A DNA stretch of 64,000 nucleotides. Origin: SIG636 sp045592105 (GTDB lineage: Bacteria; Bacillota; Clostridia; Oscillospirales; CAG-382). Both the position numbers and the translations under genes were made by a program. The notes under the pieces are model-generated. The model was not told the DNA's origin, did not search any database, and was given only the letters and a program-made list of their open reading frames with translations. The DNA lies in assembly GCA_045592105.1 (NCBI GenBank), contig JAZNUB010000069.1, positions 1 through 64,000 on the forward strand, in the 5' to 3' direction. Below, one piece after another: positions 8,476 through 17,233 of the stretch; position 1 is the stretch's first letter, and every line of letters begins with the position of its first letter.

Positions 8476-9915
8476 ATGAGAAAAAAGAAAATTCTTTTTG
8501 TGGCATCAGAGGCTGTTCCCTTCGCTTCTTCAGGCGGATTGGGGGACGTTATCGGCTCTCTGCCTGCCGCGTTGCAGAAATCCTCTGAGGGCGAGCTGGA
8601 CGTTCGCGTTATAATGCCGCTTTACGGCAGTATGAAGGATGAGCATAGAGCAAGCCTTAAAAAGCTTTGCGAAACGTATATAAACCTATCGTGGCGTAGG
8701 CAGTATGTAGGTATATATATGCTTAACCATCGCGGTGTTACCTATTATTTCCTCGATAACGAGTATTATTTTAAGCGCCCAACCTTGTACGGTAGCTTTG
8801 ATGATGGAGAGCGTTATGCGTTCTTCTGCAAGGCGGTTATGGAAGCGCTTCCTATAATAGAGTTTTTCCCCGATGTGCTGCACGCGCACGATTGGCAAAG
8901 CGCGCTTACCGTTATCTATCTACGCCAGCATTACGCGGGTAAAGACGGATATCGTGATATAAAAAGCGTGTTCACCATCCATAACATAGCATACCAAGGC
9001 GTGTATGGGCATGAGATACTTGGCGATGTTTTCGAGCTTTCTGCTGAGGACAAATACGTTGTGGACTATAACGGCACCATTAACCTTATGAAGGGTGCCA
9101 TAGTATGTGCAAACATAGTAAGCACGGTTAGCCCCACCTATGCTAACGAGATACTTTCCCCCGCATTTTCTCACGGCTTGCACTATGTGCTGGAGCAAAA
9201 CAGGGGTAAGCTTAAGGGTATACTTAACGGTATAGATACCGAGTATTACAACCCGCTTACCGATACGGAGATTTTTGCTAACTATTCTGCGGTAGATACC
9301 AAGGGTAAGGCAGAGAATAAAAAGCAGCTTCAAAAGCTTGTTGGGCTTGAAGAATCTGCAGATACTCCGCTTCTGGCGATAATATCCCGTTTAACAGGGC
9401 ACAAGGGCTTGGATTTGGTTATGGGCGCGGCAGAGGAGCTGCTGCGTGAAAACGTTCAGCTTGTAATATTGGGGCAGGGCGAGTATAACTACGAAAACTA
9501 TTTTTGGCATCTGGCAGACAGATATAAGGGCAGGGTAAGCACCTTGCTAATGTATAACAAGGATGTTTCAAAGAAGATTTACGCCGGCGCGGATATCTTT
9601 ATAATGCCCTCTAAGAGTGAGCCGTGCGGGCTTGCACAAATGATAGCATCGCGCTATGGTACCGTGCCGTTGGTTAGGGAAACGGGCGGGCTGTACGATT
9701 CCATAAAGGATATCGGCTGGCCGGACGGTGGCAACGGCTTTACCTTCGCTCCGTACAGCCAATGGGAGCTGTATGGTGCTATAAAGCGTGCCTGCGGCAC
9801 CTATCATAATAAGGAAGTGTGGAACGCTCTTGTTGAGAAGGTAATGAACGTAGACTTCTCTTGGGATAAATCCGCACTTGAATATTTAGCAATGTATAAC
9901 GAGATATTGGCATAA
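8476..9915 (+). CDS. glgA: Glycogen synthase (ADP-glucose type)
   Basis: This 479-residue GT5 enzyme extends alpha-1,4-glucan from ADP-glucose. It shows the N-terminal KILFVASEAVPFASSGGLGDVIG segment in part, the HAHDWQ motif (near 138), GILNGIDTEYYNP (near 245) and the C-terminal MPSKSEPCGLAQMIASRYG active-site region (near 377). The ATG at 8476 was chosen because it follows a GGGAGG site; an upstream in-frame extension overlaps glgD and was not used. The Lys of the common KTGGL motif is Ser here (SSGGL). It sits 19 bases after glgD. Confidence 0.95.
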   Translation: MRKKKILFVASEAVPFASSGGLGDVIGSLPAALQKSSEGELDVRVIMPLYGSMKDEHRASLKKLCETYINLSWRRQYVGIYMLNHRGVTYYFLDNEYYFKRPTLYGSFDDGERYAFFCKAVMEALPIIEFFPDVLHAHDWQSALTVIYLRQHYAGKDGYRDIKSVFTIHNIAYQGVYGHEILGDVFELSAEDKYVVDYNGTINLMKGAIVCANIVSTVSPTYANEILSPAFSHGLHYVLEQNRGKLKGILNGIDTEYYNPLTDTEIFANYSAVDTKGKAENKKQLQKLVGLEESADTPLLAIISRLTGHKGLDLVMGAAEELLRENVQLVILGQGEYNYENYFWHLADRYKGRVSTLLMYNKDVSKKIYAGADIFIMPSKSEPCGLAQMIASRYGTVPLVRETGGLYDSIKDIGWPDGGNGFTFAPYSQWELYGAIKRACGTYHNKEVWNALVEKVMNVDFSWDKSALEYLAMYNEILA

Positions 9916-9955
9916 ACTTTTATTTTTCATTTAGAAACTAAGGAGAATTTTTTAT

Positions 9956-12382
9956 ATGACCGTTAAGCGCAAAGAAATACAAGAAGCTATTCAAAATAAG
10001 CTTTCCCGCTTTTTCAGCGTAGCAATAGAGGAAGCTACAAAGGAGCAGATGTATAAGGCAACTGTATTTACGGTTCGTGATATGCTGGCACAGAAGCGTA
10101 AATCCTTCAACGCAAAAACAAAGGAGCAGGGCAAAAAGAAGGTTTACTATATGTGTATGGAATTTCTTATGGGCTGTTCATTGCGTACAAACCTTTGTAA
10201 TTTGGGGCTGGAAAAGGACTATTTGGCAGTTTTAAAGGAAAACGGCTTTGATTTGAACGAGATATACGAAATGGAAGCGGACCCCGGTCTTGGCAATGGC
10301 GGCCTTGGCAGACTTGCCGCTTGCTTTATGGATTCGCTTTCCACCCTTGAATATCCCGCAAGAGGCTACTCTATTCTTTACGAATACGGTTTGTTTAAGC
10401 AAAAGCTTGCAGAGGGCGAGCAGATAGAGCTGCCCGATATATGGATGCCCGGTGGGGATGCATGGCTTGTACCCCGTCAGGACAAATCCTGTTTGGTTCG
10501 CTTCGGCGGCACTATTAGCGAAAAATGGGATAACGGCAGATGCGAGATTATCCACGAAAACTATGAGGAAGTTGAGGCTGTTCCTTACGATATGCTTGTT
10601 TCCGGTGCGGATAGTGAAGCTATAACAACGCTTCGCTTGTGGAAAGCGCAGGATACCCGCAAGTTTAATATGGAGCTTTTCTCTCAAGGTCAGTACGTTA
10701 AGGCTGTTGAGGAGAACACTATCGCACAAACGATATCCAAGGTGCTTTATCCCAACGATAACCACCCCGAAGGTAAGCTTTTACGTTTAAGCCAGCAGTA
10801 TTTCCTTGTAAGCGCATCGCTTCAAAACATTATTCACGATCACATTTCTATTTATAAAAACCTTGACACGCTTCCCGAAAAGGCGGCTATTCATATTAAC
10901 GATACGCATCCTGCTTTGTGTATACCTGAGCTTATGCGTATACTTATGGATATGCACAACTATTCTTGGGAGAAGGCTTGGGATATGGTTGTTAAAACAA
11001 TGTCCTATACCAACCATACCGTTATGCCCGAAGCGCTTGAGTGCTGGAACGAAGGTCTTTTCCGCTTAAAGCTTCCGCGCCTTTATATGATTATCCGTGA
11101 GATAAACGAGCGCTTCTGTGCAGAAGCGTGGAACCGTTTCCCCGGTAACTGGGATAAGGTTGGCAGGATGTCTATAATCAACCACGGTCAAATCCGCATG
11201 GCAAACCTTTCCGTTATAGGCTCTCACCACATAAACGGCGTTTCCGCTTTGCATACCGATATCCTTAAAAACGATACCTTCCGTGATTTTAACGATATGT
11301 ATCCCGAAAGGTTTCTTAACGTAACCAACGGTATAGCACACCGCAGATGGCTTTGCTATTCCAACCCGCGCCTTGCTGCTTTGCTTGACAAGGCTATAGG
11401 CAAGGGCTACCGTACCGAGGCGGCACAGCTTGAAAAGCTGTTGCAGTATAAGGACGATGCAACCGTTTTAGCCGAGCTTGCAAAGATAAAGAGGGCAAAC
11501 AAGGTAGATTTCTCTAATTACATGGCGCGCACTGCGGGCGTTAAGCTTGACCCCGATTCTATTTTCGACGTTCAGGTTAAGCGTATACACGAATACAAGC
11601 GTCAGCTTCTTAACGCTATCCATATTATCAGCCTTTACTGTGCACTTAAAGAAGACCCCGATATGGAAATGGAGCCTGTAACCTTTATTTTCGGCGGCAA
11701 AGCTGCACCCGGCTACTATATGGCTAAGGATATAATCCGCCTTATCTGCTACATCAGCGCGGATATCCAAAACCATCCCAAGATAAAGGAAAAGCTAAAC
11801 GTTTTGTTCCTTGAAAACTATAACGTTAGCCTTGCAGAAAGGCTTATGCCCGCGGCAGACGTTAGTGAGCAGATCTCTCTTGCAGGTAAGGAAGCAAGCG
11901 GTACGGGTAATATGAAGTTTATGATAAACGGTGCTGTTACCATCGGTACGCTTGACGGTGCTAACGTTGAGATTTGTGAAGAGGTTGGTAAGGAAAACAT
12001 CTTTATATTCGGTCATACCGCAGACGAGGTTGACGAGCTTTGGAAGAAGGGCTATGCTTCCTCCTATTATTATAATAGAAACGCTTCTCTTAAGAGGGCG
12101 ATAGACTATTTGCAAACAGGCTTTAACGGCCGTTCCTTCTCCGATATCGCAAACTACCTGCTGTTCTCCTACGGCGTGGCAGACCCGTATATGTGCCTTG
12201 CGGACTTTGATTTTTATCAAACCGCGCATAAGGAGCTTGTGGCTGCATATCAGGATAAAGACGCGTGGAACAAGATGAGCCTTGTTAATATCGCTAAAGC
12301 GGGCAAGTTCGCGGCAGACAGAAGCATTATGGACTATGCTCGTGATATTTGGAATTTGCAAAAGCCTAATAACAAAAAATAG
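9956..12382 (+). CDS. glgP: Glycogen/starch phosphorylase
   Basis: The 808-residue GT35 enzyme releases glucose 1-phosphate from glycogen with phosphate. The family landmarks are GNGGLGRLAACFMDS (near 108), INDTHPALCIPELMRIL (near 310), NGIAHRRWL and the pyridoxal-phosphate signature EASGTGNMKFMINGA (near 645), whose Lys binds the cofactor. The length is standard. An AAGGAG site precedes the ATG. It lies 40 bases after glgA with no terminator, placing breakdown and synthesis of glycogen in the same operon. Confidence 0.97.
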   Translation: MTVKRKEIQEAIQNKLSRFFSVAIEEATKEQMYKATVFTVRDMLAQKRKSFNAKTKEQGKKKVYYMCMEFLMGCSLRTNLCNLGLEKDYLAVLKENGFDLNEIYEMEADPGLGNGGLGRLAACFMDSLSTLEYPARGYSILYEYGLFKQKLAEGEQIELPDIWMPGGDAWLVPRQDKSCLVRFGGTISEKWDNGRCEIIHENYEEVEAVPYDMLVSGADSEAITTLRLWKAQDTRKFNMELFSQGQYVKAVEENTIAQTISKVLYPNDNHPEGKLLRLSQQYFLVSASLQNIIHDHISIYKNLDTLPEKAAIHINDTHPALCIPELMRILMDMHNYSWEKAWDMVVKTMSYTNHTVMPEALECWNEGLFRLKLPRLYMIIREINERFCAEAWNRFPGNWDKVGRMSIINHGQIRMANLSVIGSHHINGVSALHTDILKNDTFRDFNDMYPERFLNVTNGIAHRRWLCYSNPRLAALLDKAIGKGYRTEAAQLEKLLQYKDDATVLAELAKIKRANKVDFSNYMARTAGVKLDPDSIFDVQVKRIHEYKRQLLNAIHIISLYCALKEDPDMEMEPVTFIFGGKAAPGYYMAKDIIRLICYISADIQNHPKIKEKLNVLFLENYNVSLAERLMPAADVSEQISLAGKEASGTGNMKFMINGAVTIGTLDGANVEICEEVGKENIFIFGHTADEVDELWKKGYASSYYYNRNASLKRAIDYLQTGFNGRSFSDIANYLLFSYGVADPYMCLADFDFYQTAHKELVAAYQDKDAWNKMSLVNIAKAGKFAADRSIMDYARDIWNLQKPNNKK

Positions 12383-12404
12383 ATAACTAATTCGGGGGCT
12401 TCTT

Positions 12405-14288
12405 GTGGCATTCAGAAGATTAAACGCACAAAATAACCGCGGCTACGCCGTGGATTGTATATCAACGTTTTACGAAAACGGAGTATTGAACCTTAGCCGT
12501 ACCGTTAAAGGCGGCAGTACCGTGTATTTTGTATTAAAGGTTAAGCGCACGCTTGCTGTTATGCGGGCAAGCTTGCTGTTTGCGGCGGATGGCTGTGCCG
12601 CGGAGCGCGTGGCTGGCTATTGGTTTGGCTTGGAAAACGGCTTTGACCTTTATAAATTTGATTTGTGTGGCAAGGTAAAGGCAGGCTTGTATTATTACGG
12701 CTACGAGCTGCACACAAGCTCAGGCAGATGGTTTGTGCGTGAGGGCGGTACCGTTGGATACGACGAGGTGTGCACAGGGAAGCTTTTGGTGTGTGACGAA
12801 AAATATGCCGTCCCCAAGTGGTTGGACGGCGGCATAATATATCACATATTTGTGGACCGTTTCTGCAAGGGCAGTAAGGCTGTACCCGTTAGAGATGACG
12901 TGGTTATGCTTGATTGGGATAAGGACTTGCCGGAATATCCTGTAAAGCCGGGCGCGTTCTTGCGTAACAACACCTTTTTCGGCGGCACGCTTTGGGGTGT
13001 GGCTGAAAAGCTTGATTACCTTAAGGAACTTGGTGTTAGCTGTATATATCTTAGCCCCGTGTTCAAGGCTTACTCTAACCACAAGTATGACACGGGCGAC
13101 TATATGCAGGTGGACGAAATGTTTGGTGGTGACGCGGCGCTTGAAAACCTTTTTAAGGAAGGCAAAAAGCGCGGGATAGGCGTTATACTGGACGGAGTTT
13201 TTAACCACGTTGGTGACGATAGCGTTTACTTTGATAAATACGGAAAATACGGCGGCAACGGCGCATATTCGGGTAAAAAAAGCCCCTATTATAATTGGTT
13301 TACCTTTAGTAACTTCCCTGATGTATATGAGGCGTGGTGGGGGATCGGGAACCTGCCGCGCGTAACGCGCACAGCGGCGTTTCGTAAGCTGATATACGGC
13401 AAAGGTGGCGTTGTTGAAAAGTATATGGATATGGGCGCAGCCGGCTTCCGCTTTGACGTGGTTGATGAGCTGGAAAGCGATTTTGTTGATAAGCTTTGCG
13501 CTAAAATCAAAAAGCACAAAAAGGATGCCTATATCGTTGGCGAAGTTTGGGAGGATGCTTCCGACAAAATAGCGTACGGTGAGCGTAAACAGTATTTTTG
13601 GGGCAAACAGCTTGATGCCGTTATGAACTATCCGTTGCGTAGTGCGATTATAGAATACGTAATGCACGGAAATGGGCAGCTGATAGCAGGCGTTACCAAC
13701 GCCCTATACAAGCACTACCCAAAGCACAAAAGCGCGTATATGATGAACGTGCTTGGCACGCACGATACAGAGCGTATTCTTACCGTTCTCGGTGGTGAAA
13801 CTGCTGATGGCTATACTAACGACCAGCTTTCTGTCAAACGTATGGATGCACTTCAGCATTCCGTTGCGTTCCATAGGCTTAAAAACGCAGTTTTGCTTCA
13901 GATGACGTTGCCTGGTATACCTTGCGTGTATTATGGGGACGAGGCGGGAATGGAAGGATATAGAGATCCGTTTAACCGTTGTACATACCCATGGGGCAGA
14001 GAAAACAAAAATATTTTAGATTGGTACAAAACGCTTACGGCTTATAGAAAGGCAGAGCCTGCTTTGTCCTCTCAAGGCTTTAAGGTTTGTGCCGCAAGAA
14101 AAGGCTTGTTTGCTTTCAGCCGTGGCGATGATAGTGAATCCCTCATTATATATACCAACACGGGCGATACGGCAGAGCAGCTTAAGCTAAACGGTGCGTA
14201 TACTTCTCTTTTAACGGGGGAGATATACAGGGGCGTTGTTAGAACGCTTCCGGGCAGTGGTGACATTTTGAAGCCAACACAGCTTTAA
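12405..14288 (+). CDS. GH13 alpha-amylase family glycosidase (neopullulanase/maltogenic type)
   Basis: The 627-residue protein has an N-terminal beta domain (about 1-140) and a GH13 barrel starting at GGIIYHIFVDRF. The catalytic set is visible: DGVFNHVG, GFRFDVVDE (nucleophile Asp, near 350), VGEVWEDA (acid/base Glu, near 382) and VLGTHDTERI (third Asp, near 450). The N-terminal domain and the VDRF/GTLWGV motifs point to the neopullulanase or cyclomaltodextrinase branch. No signal peptide is seen, so it probably acts on internal glucan or on imported maltodextrin. The start is GTG with a GGGGG site. It follows glgP by 22 bases. Confidence 0.9.
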   Translation: MAFRRLNAQNNRGYAVDCISTFYENGVLNLSRTVKGGSTVYFVLKVKRTLAVMRASLLFAADGCAAERVAGYWFGLENGFDLYKFDLCGKVKAGLYYYGYELHTSSGRWFVREGGTVGYDEVCTGKLLVCDEKYAVPKWLDGGIIYHIFVDRFCKGSKAVPVRDDVVMLDWDKDLPEYPVKPGAFLRNNTFFGGTLWGVAEKLDYLKELGVSCIYLSPVFKAYSNHKYDTGDYMQVDEMFGGDAALENLFKEGKKRGIGVILDGVFNHVGDDSVYFDKYGKYGGNGAYSGKKSPYYNWFTFSNFPDVYEAWWGIGNLPRVTRTAAFRKLIYGKGGVVEKYMDMGAAGFRFDVVDELESDFVDKLCAKIKKHKKDAYIVGEVWEDASDKIAYGERKQYFWGKQLDAVMNYPLRSAIIEYVMHGNGQLIAGVTNALYKHYPKHKSAYMMNVLGTHDTERILTVLGGETADGYTNDQLSVKRMDALQHSVAFHRLKNAVLLQMTLPGIPCVYYGDEAGMEGYRDPFNRCTYPWGRENKNILDWYKTLTAYRKAEPALSSQGFKVCAARKGLFAFSRGDDSESLIIYTNTGDTAEQLKLNGAYTSLLTGEIYRGVVRTLPGSGDILKPTQL

Positions 14289-14342
14289 CTTTTTCAGCGA
14301 TAAGAACATATCATAATTATAAAATAGATAGGCGGTGCTAAA

Positions 14343-15434
14343 ATGGATGCAATTAAAGACATTTGCAAAGCGTACAATTTAAAGGGTACTCTTCAAAGCA
14401 TCACTCCGCTTAAACGCGGGCATATCAACGAAACCTACTGTGTGAATATGGACGAGGACGGTAAGGAAAAATCATATCTGTTTCAGCGTGTAAACAGCTA
14501 TGTATTTAAAGAGCCGGACCAAATAATCAAGAACGTGCACGCAGTAACAAACCATGTTCGCCGCAAGCTTGAGGCGGCTGGTGAGGACGATATAAAGCGC
14601 AAGGTTATAAAGCTTTATACTCACGATGGAAAAAGCCTTTACGTTACTGAAAATATGGAGTATTGGCGTGTTATGTCCTTCGTATACGATGCCACCACTT
14701 ACGATGTGTTCGATAATAAGCTGCTTAAATCTATAGGCTATGGGTTTGGCAAATTCTTGTCCATGCTGTCGGATTTTCCCGGCGGGGATTTGTATGAAAC
14801 CATACCTAATTTCCACAACACGCCATTGCGTTTTGAAACGTTCTTTAAAGCCTATAACGCCAATGTTAAGGGGCGCGCCGCTGATATAGCGGATGAGGTT
14901 GCGTTTATCAAAACAACGCAGGGCTACGCATCGCGCTTTTTTGACCTTTACAACAAGGGCAAGATCCCCCTTCGTGTAACTCATAACGATACCAAGGGCA
15001 ACAACATAATGATAGACATAAAAACGGGAGAGCCGCTTGCGGTAATAGACCTTGATACCGTTATGCCCGGCTTTGCTATGAATGATTTTGGCGATGCGGT
15101 TCGTTTTGCGGCAAACACAGCGGCGGAGGACGAGCAGGATTTGTCCAAGGTGTCTTTGGATTTGGAGCGATACAAGGCGCTTGCTGATGGCTTTTTACCT
15201 CCAATGAAGGGGAAGTTTACCGATCTTGAGATTATGAATATGCCTTGGGGCGTAATACTTATGACTTTAGAGCTTGCCGTAAGATTCTTAACGGACTATC
15301 TTGAGGGCGATGTGTATTTCAAAACCGCGTACCCAACTCATAATTTAGTACGCGGCAGATGCCAGCTTGCTTTAGCCAAGGATGCAATAGCAAAGCTTCC
15401 CGATATGGAAAAAATAACCGAAAACTACCTTTGA
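14343..15434 (+). CDS. N-acetylhexosamine 1-kinase-like sugar kinase
   Basis: This 363-residue aminoglycoside-phosphotransferase-fold kinase closely follows the NahK pattern. Key segments are KRGHINETYCVN (nucleotide loop), RVTHNDTKGNNIM (catalytic Asp loop, near 217) and AVIDLDTVMPGFAMNDFGDAVRFAANTA (metal-binding Asp), with the length of NahK (about 360). NahK phosphorylates GlcNAc, GalNAc and related sugars at C1 for salvage. It follows the GH13 gene by 54 bases and no terminator lies between, so it may belong to the same transcript. The real substrate is inferred; a homoserine or choline kinase-like role is less likely. Confidence 0.8.
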   Translation: MDAIKDICKAYNLKGTLQSITPLKRGHINETYCVNMDEDGKEKSYLFQRVNSYVFKEPDQIIKNVHAVTNHVRRKLEAAGEDDIKRKVIKLYTHDGKSLYVTENMEYWRVMSFVYDATTYDVFDNKLLKSIGYGFGKFLSMLSDFPGGDLYETIPNFHNTPLRFETFFKAYNANVKGRAADIADEVAFIKTTQGYASRFFDLYNKGKIPLRVTHNDTKGNNIMIDIKTGEPLAVIDLDTVMPGFAMNDFGDAVRFAANTAAEDEQDLSKVSLDLERYKALADGFLPPMKGKFTDLEIMNMPWGVILMTLELAVRFLTDYLEGDVYFKTAYPTHNLVRGRCQLALAKDAIAKLPDMEKITENYL

Positions 15435-15475
15435 ATTTAGTGAAAAATAACAGTACAGATATTTTTAAAAATATC

Positions 15476-15503
15476 TTGACAATTTGCGAAAAAGTAGTAT
15501 ACT
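15476..15503 (+). promoter_or_regulatory. SigA-type promoter of the SigH-like gene
   Basis: TTGACA (15476-15481) and TATACT (15498-15503) are 16 bases apart, 65 bases before the chosen start. Confidence 0.75.
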
Positions 15504-15567
15504 AAATTAGTAAAAAGATAAAGTAACGATTTTTTGTGAAAAACACGTGTGTTGATTGGGCATATTG

Positions 15568-16122
15568 ATGGATAATACCGGAATAGTTGAGGAAAACGCA
15601 CTTGTCGCTTCCGCCAAAGGGGGGGACGAGGCTGCATTTGGAGCACTTGCAGAAAAGTACCACGGCTTTTTAAGCGGTTATGTAACATCACTGTCCGTGC
15701 CGGAACGTGAAAAAGAGGACTTGATGCAGGAGGCGCTTATAGGTCTTTTGCGCGCCGTCAGAAGTTATGACGGGGTGAGTACTCGGTTTGCTACTTACGT
15801 TGCTGCTTGCGTGCGCAACAGCGTGATAACAGGCTTGCGTAAATACGGAAAACAAAGCTTGGAGATACCTTATGACGATGTTGAGCTGCTTGCTGAACAG
15901 ATTGAGCAAAGCACACCCGAGCTTAAGCTTGTAGATATTGAAAGTACAAACCAATTGCACGACAGAGTTTTCTCGGTTCTTTCTCAGTACGAAAGAACGG
16001 TTTTTGAGATGTATTTGGCGGAGATCCCTTATGCGGTCATGGCAAAGAAGCTGAACAAAAACGAGAAAAGTATTGACAACGCAGTACAAAGGATCAAAGC
16101 CAAGCTTAGAAAGCTTGTTTGA
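15568..16122 (+). CDS. RNA polymerase sigma factor, SigH-like
   Basis: The 184-residue protein has region 2 (EKEDLMQEALIGLLRAVRSYD, in part, near 50; core-binding and -10 recognition) and a C-terminal region 4 (ALSQYERTVFEMY-like, then NEKSIDNAVQRIKAKLRK). The 'KSIDNAxQRxKxKL' tail is typical of the sporulation sigma factor SigH, although Bacillus SigH is about 30 residues longer. The ribosome binding site is poor. The ATG at 15568 was preferred; a TTG at 15556 is an alternative. It has its own promoter and is followed by a zinc-ribbon gene. Confidence 0.8.
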   Translation: MDNTGIVEENALVASAKGGDEAAFGALAEKYHGFLSGYVTSLSVPEREKEDLMQEALIGLLRAVRSYDGVSTRFATYVAACVRNSVITGLRKYGKQSLEIPYDDVELLAEQIEQSTPELKLVDIESTNQLHDRVFSVLSQYERTVFEMYLAEIPYAVMAKKLNKNEKSIDNAVQRIKAKLRKLV

Positions 16123-16174
16123 TAAAAGGGGCAACCCAAAAATAACACTATTATACCAAAGCGAGGTAAAAATT

Positions 16175-16447
16175 ATGTACGAAGACAAGACATTAGTTTG
16201 CAAGGAATGCGGCGCAGAGTTCGTATTTTCCGCAGGTGAACAGCAGTTCTACGCAGAGCGTGGCTTCCAGAACGAGCCCCAGCGCTGCAAGGCTTGCCGT
16301 GACGCTAAGAAGAACGCTGCAAGAGGCCCCAGAGAATTCTTCACCACCACTTGCGCAAGCTGTGGTAAGGAAGCTAAGGTTCCCTTTAAGCCTTCTGATG
16401 ACAGACCTGTTTACTGCAGCGAATGCTTTGCAGCTCAGAAGCAGTAA
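16175..16447 (+). CDS. Small zinc-ribbon protein
   Basis: The 90-residue protein has two pairs of CxxC motifs: CKECG near residue 9 with CKACR near 43, and CASCG near 61 with CSECF near 81. This matches the 'probable zinc-ribbon' family (zf-trcl type) common in Clostridia, whose function is unknown. GAGGTAAAAATT before the ATG at 16175 fixes the start; a longer in-frame extension would overlap the sigma gene. Codon use (GCAGAG, AAGAAG, ending in C/G) looks like that of a well-expressed gene. Confidence 0.8.
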   Translation: MYEDKTLVCKECGAEFVFSAGEQQFYAERGFQNEPQRCKACRDAKKNAARGPREFFTTTCASCGKEAKVPFKPSDDRPVYCSECFAAQKQ

Positions 16448-16489
16448 TCAATTTGCGGATTTATTAACATAAGATAAATAAGCAAGATA

Positions 16490-16515
16490 AAAAGCACGGA
16501 TTATTCCGTGCTTTT
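16490..16515. terminator. Terminator after the zinc-ribbon gene
   Basis: An 11-base stem AAAAGCACGGA pairs with TCCGTGCTTTT around a short loop. T runs are present on both strands, so it can serve both convergent genes. Confidence 0.85.
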
Positions 16516-16530
16516 TGTTGTTATCGGGGT

Positions 16531-16558
16531 CCCCAAGAAGCCGTTGGGCTTCTTGGGG
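16531..16558. repeat. Strong 12-bp hairpin without T tract
   Basis: CCCCAAGAAGCC (16531-16542) pairs perfectly with GGCTTCTTGGGG (16547-16558) around a 4-base loop, between convergent genes. There is no T run on either side, so it is not a standard terminator. It may protect 3' ends. Confidence 0.6.
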
Positions 16559-16584
16559 TGATTGTATTTGTACGAAACGGTTGT

Positions 16585-17142
16585 TTAGCCCTTAACGCTA
16601 CCGTCTGCATTGAATAGGGGCAACTTTTCAAGATAAATAATATCATCCCTGTCTGCGGCATCGCCCTCGGCAAGAACTGCCATCTTGCCAACGATATTAC
16701 CCTCTGCCGCTTTAACAAGCTCCTCGATAGCCTTTAGTGATTCGCCTGTTGATATAACGTCGTCAATTATAAGTATGCGCTTGCCCTTCATAAGCTCTGC
16801 ATCTGCCTTATCAAGGTATAGCTTTTGCTCTTTCGCCGTGGTAATGGAGCGAACTGTTACTTCAAATACTCCCGTCATATACAGCTTTGGGGTCTTGCGT
16901 GCAAGAAAATACTTTTTTTCACCGTTTTGCCTTGCCATTTCGTGAATAATCGGTATGCCTTTCGCTTCAGCGGTTATTATATAATCGTGCGGCGGTGCAA
17001 TCTTTAAAAGCCCTTTCGCACATTCAACCGTAAGCTCGTAATCGCCAAAAACAACAAACGCACCGATATACAAATCATCGGTAACGGGGCATATCGGTAA
17101 CTGCCTTTCAACGCTACCTATTTTCATAGGATAGTAATTCAT
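16585..17142 (-). CDS. Phosphoribosyltransferase (adenine phosphoribosyltransferase-like)
   Basis: The 185-residue type I phosphoribosyltransferase carries the PRPP loop ILIIDDVISTGESL near residue 125 and an upstream DYIITAEAKGIPIIHEMAR segment typical of the Apt/Xpt group. It would transfer ribose 5-phosphate from PRPP to a purine base for salvage; adenine is most likely but the base is not settled by the motifs. The start at 17142 was chosen because AAAGGTGGG lies 7 bases upstream; a GTG at 17154 would sit inside that site. It has a perfect promoter of its own. Confidence 0.8.
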   Translation of the reverse strand: MNYYPMKIGSVERQLPICPVTDDLYIGAFVVFGDYELTVECAKGLLKIAPPHDYIITAEAKGIPIIHEMARQNGEKKYFLARKTPKLYMTGVFEVTVRSITTAKEQKLYLDKADAELMKGKRILIIDDVISTGESLKAIEELVKAAEGNIVGKMAVLAEGDAADRDDIIYLEKLPLFNADGSVKG

Positions 17143-17173
17143 ATCAAAACCCACCTTTAAATTGATTGGTTTT

Positions 17174-17202
17174 ATTATAAACCTTCATATTTTTCTTGTC
17201 AA
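17174..17202 (-). promoter_or_regulatory. Consensus promoter of the phosphoribosyltransferase gene
   Basis: On the minus strand TTGACA (17197-17202) and TATAAT (17174-17179) are 17 bases apart, a perfect consensus. Confidence 0.85.
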
Positions 17203-17233
17203 GCAAAAACACAATAAATGGAAGGGGAGCGTA

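Noticed and set aside
12720..13667. Open frame antisense to the GH13 gene
   Set aside because: The catalytic GH13 motifs lie on the plus strand across the same bases.
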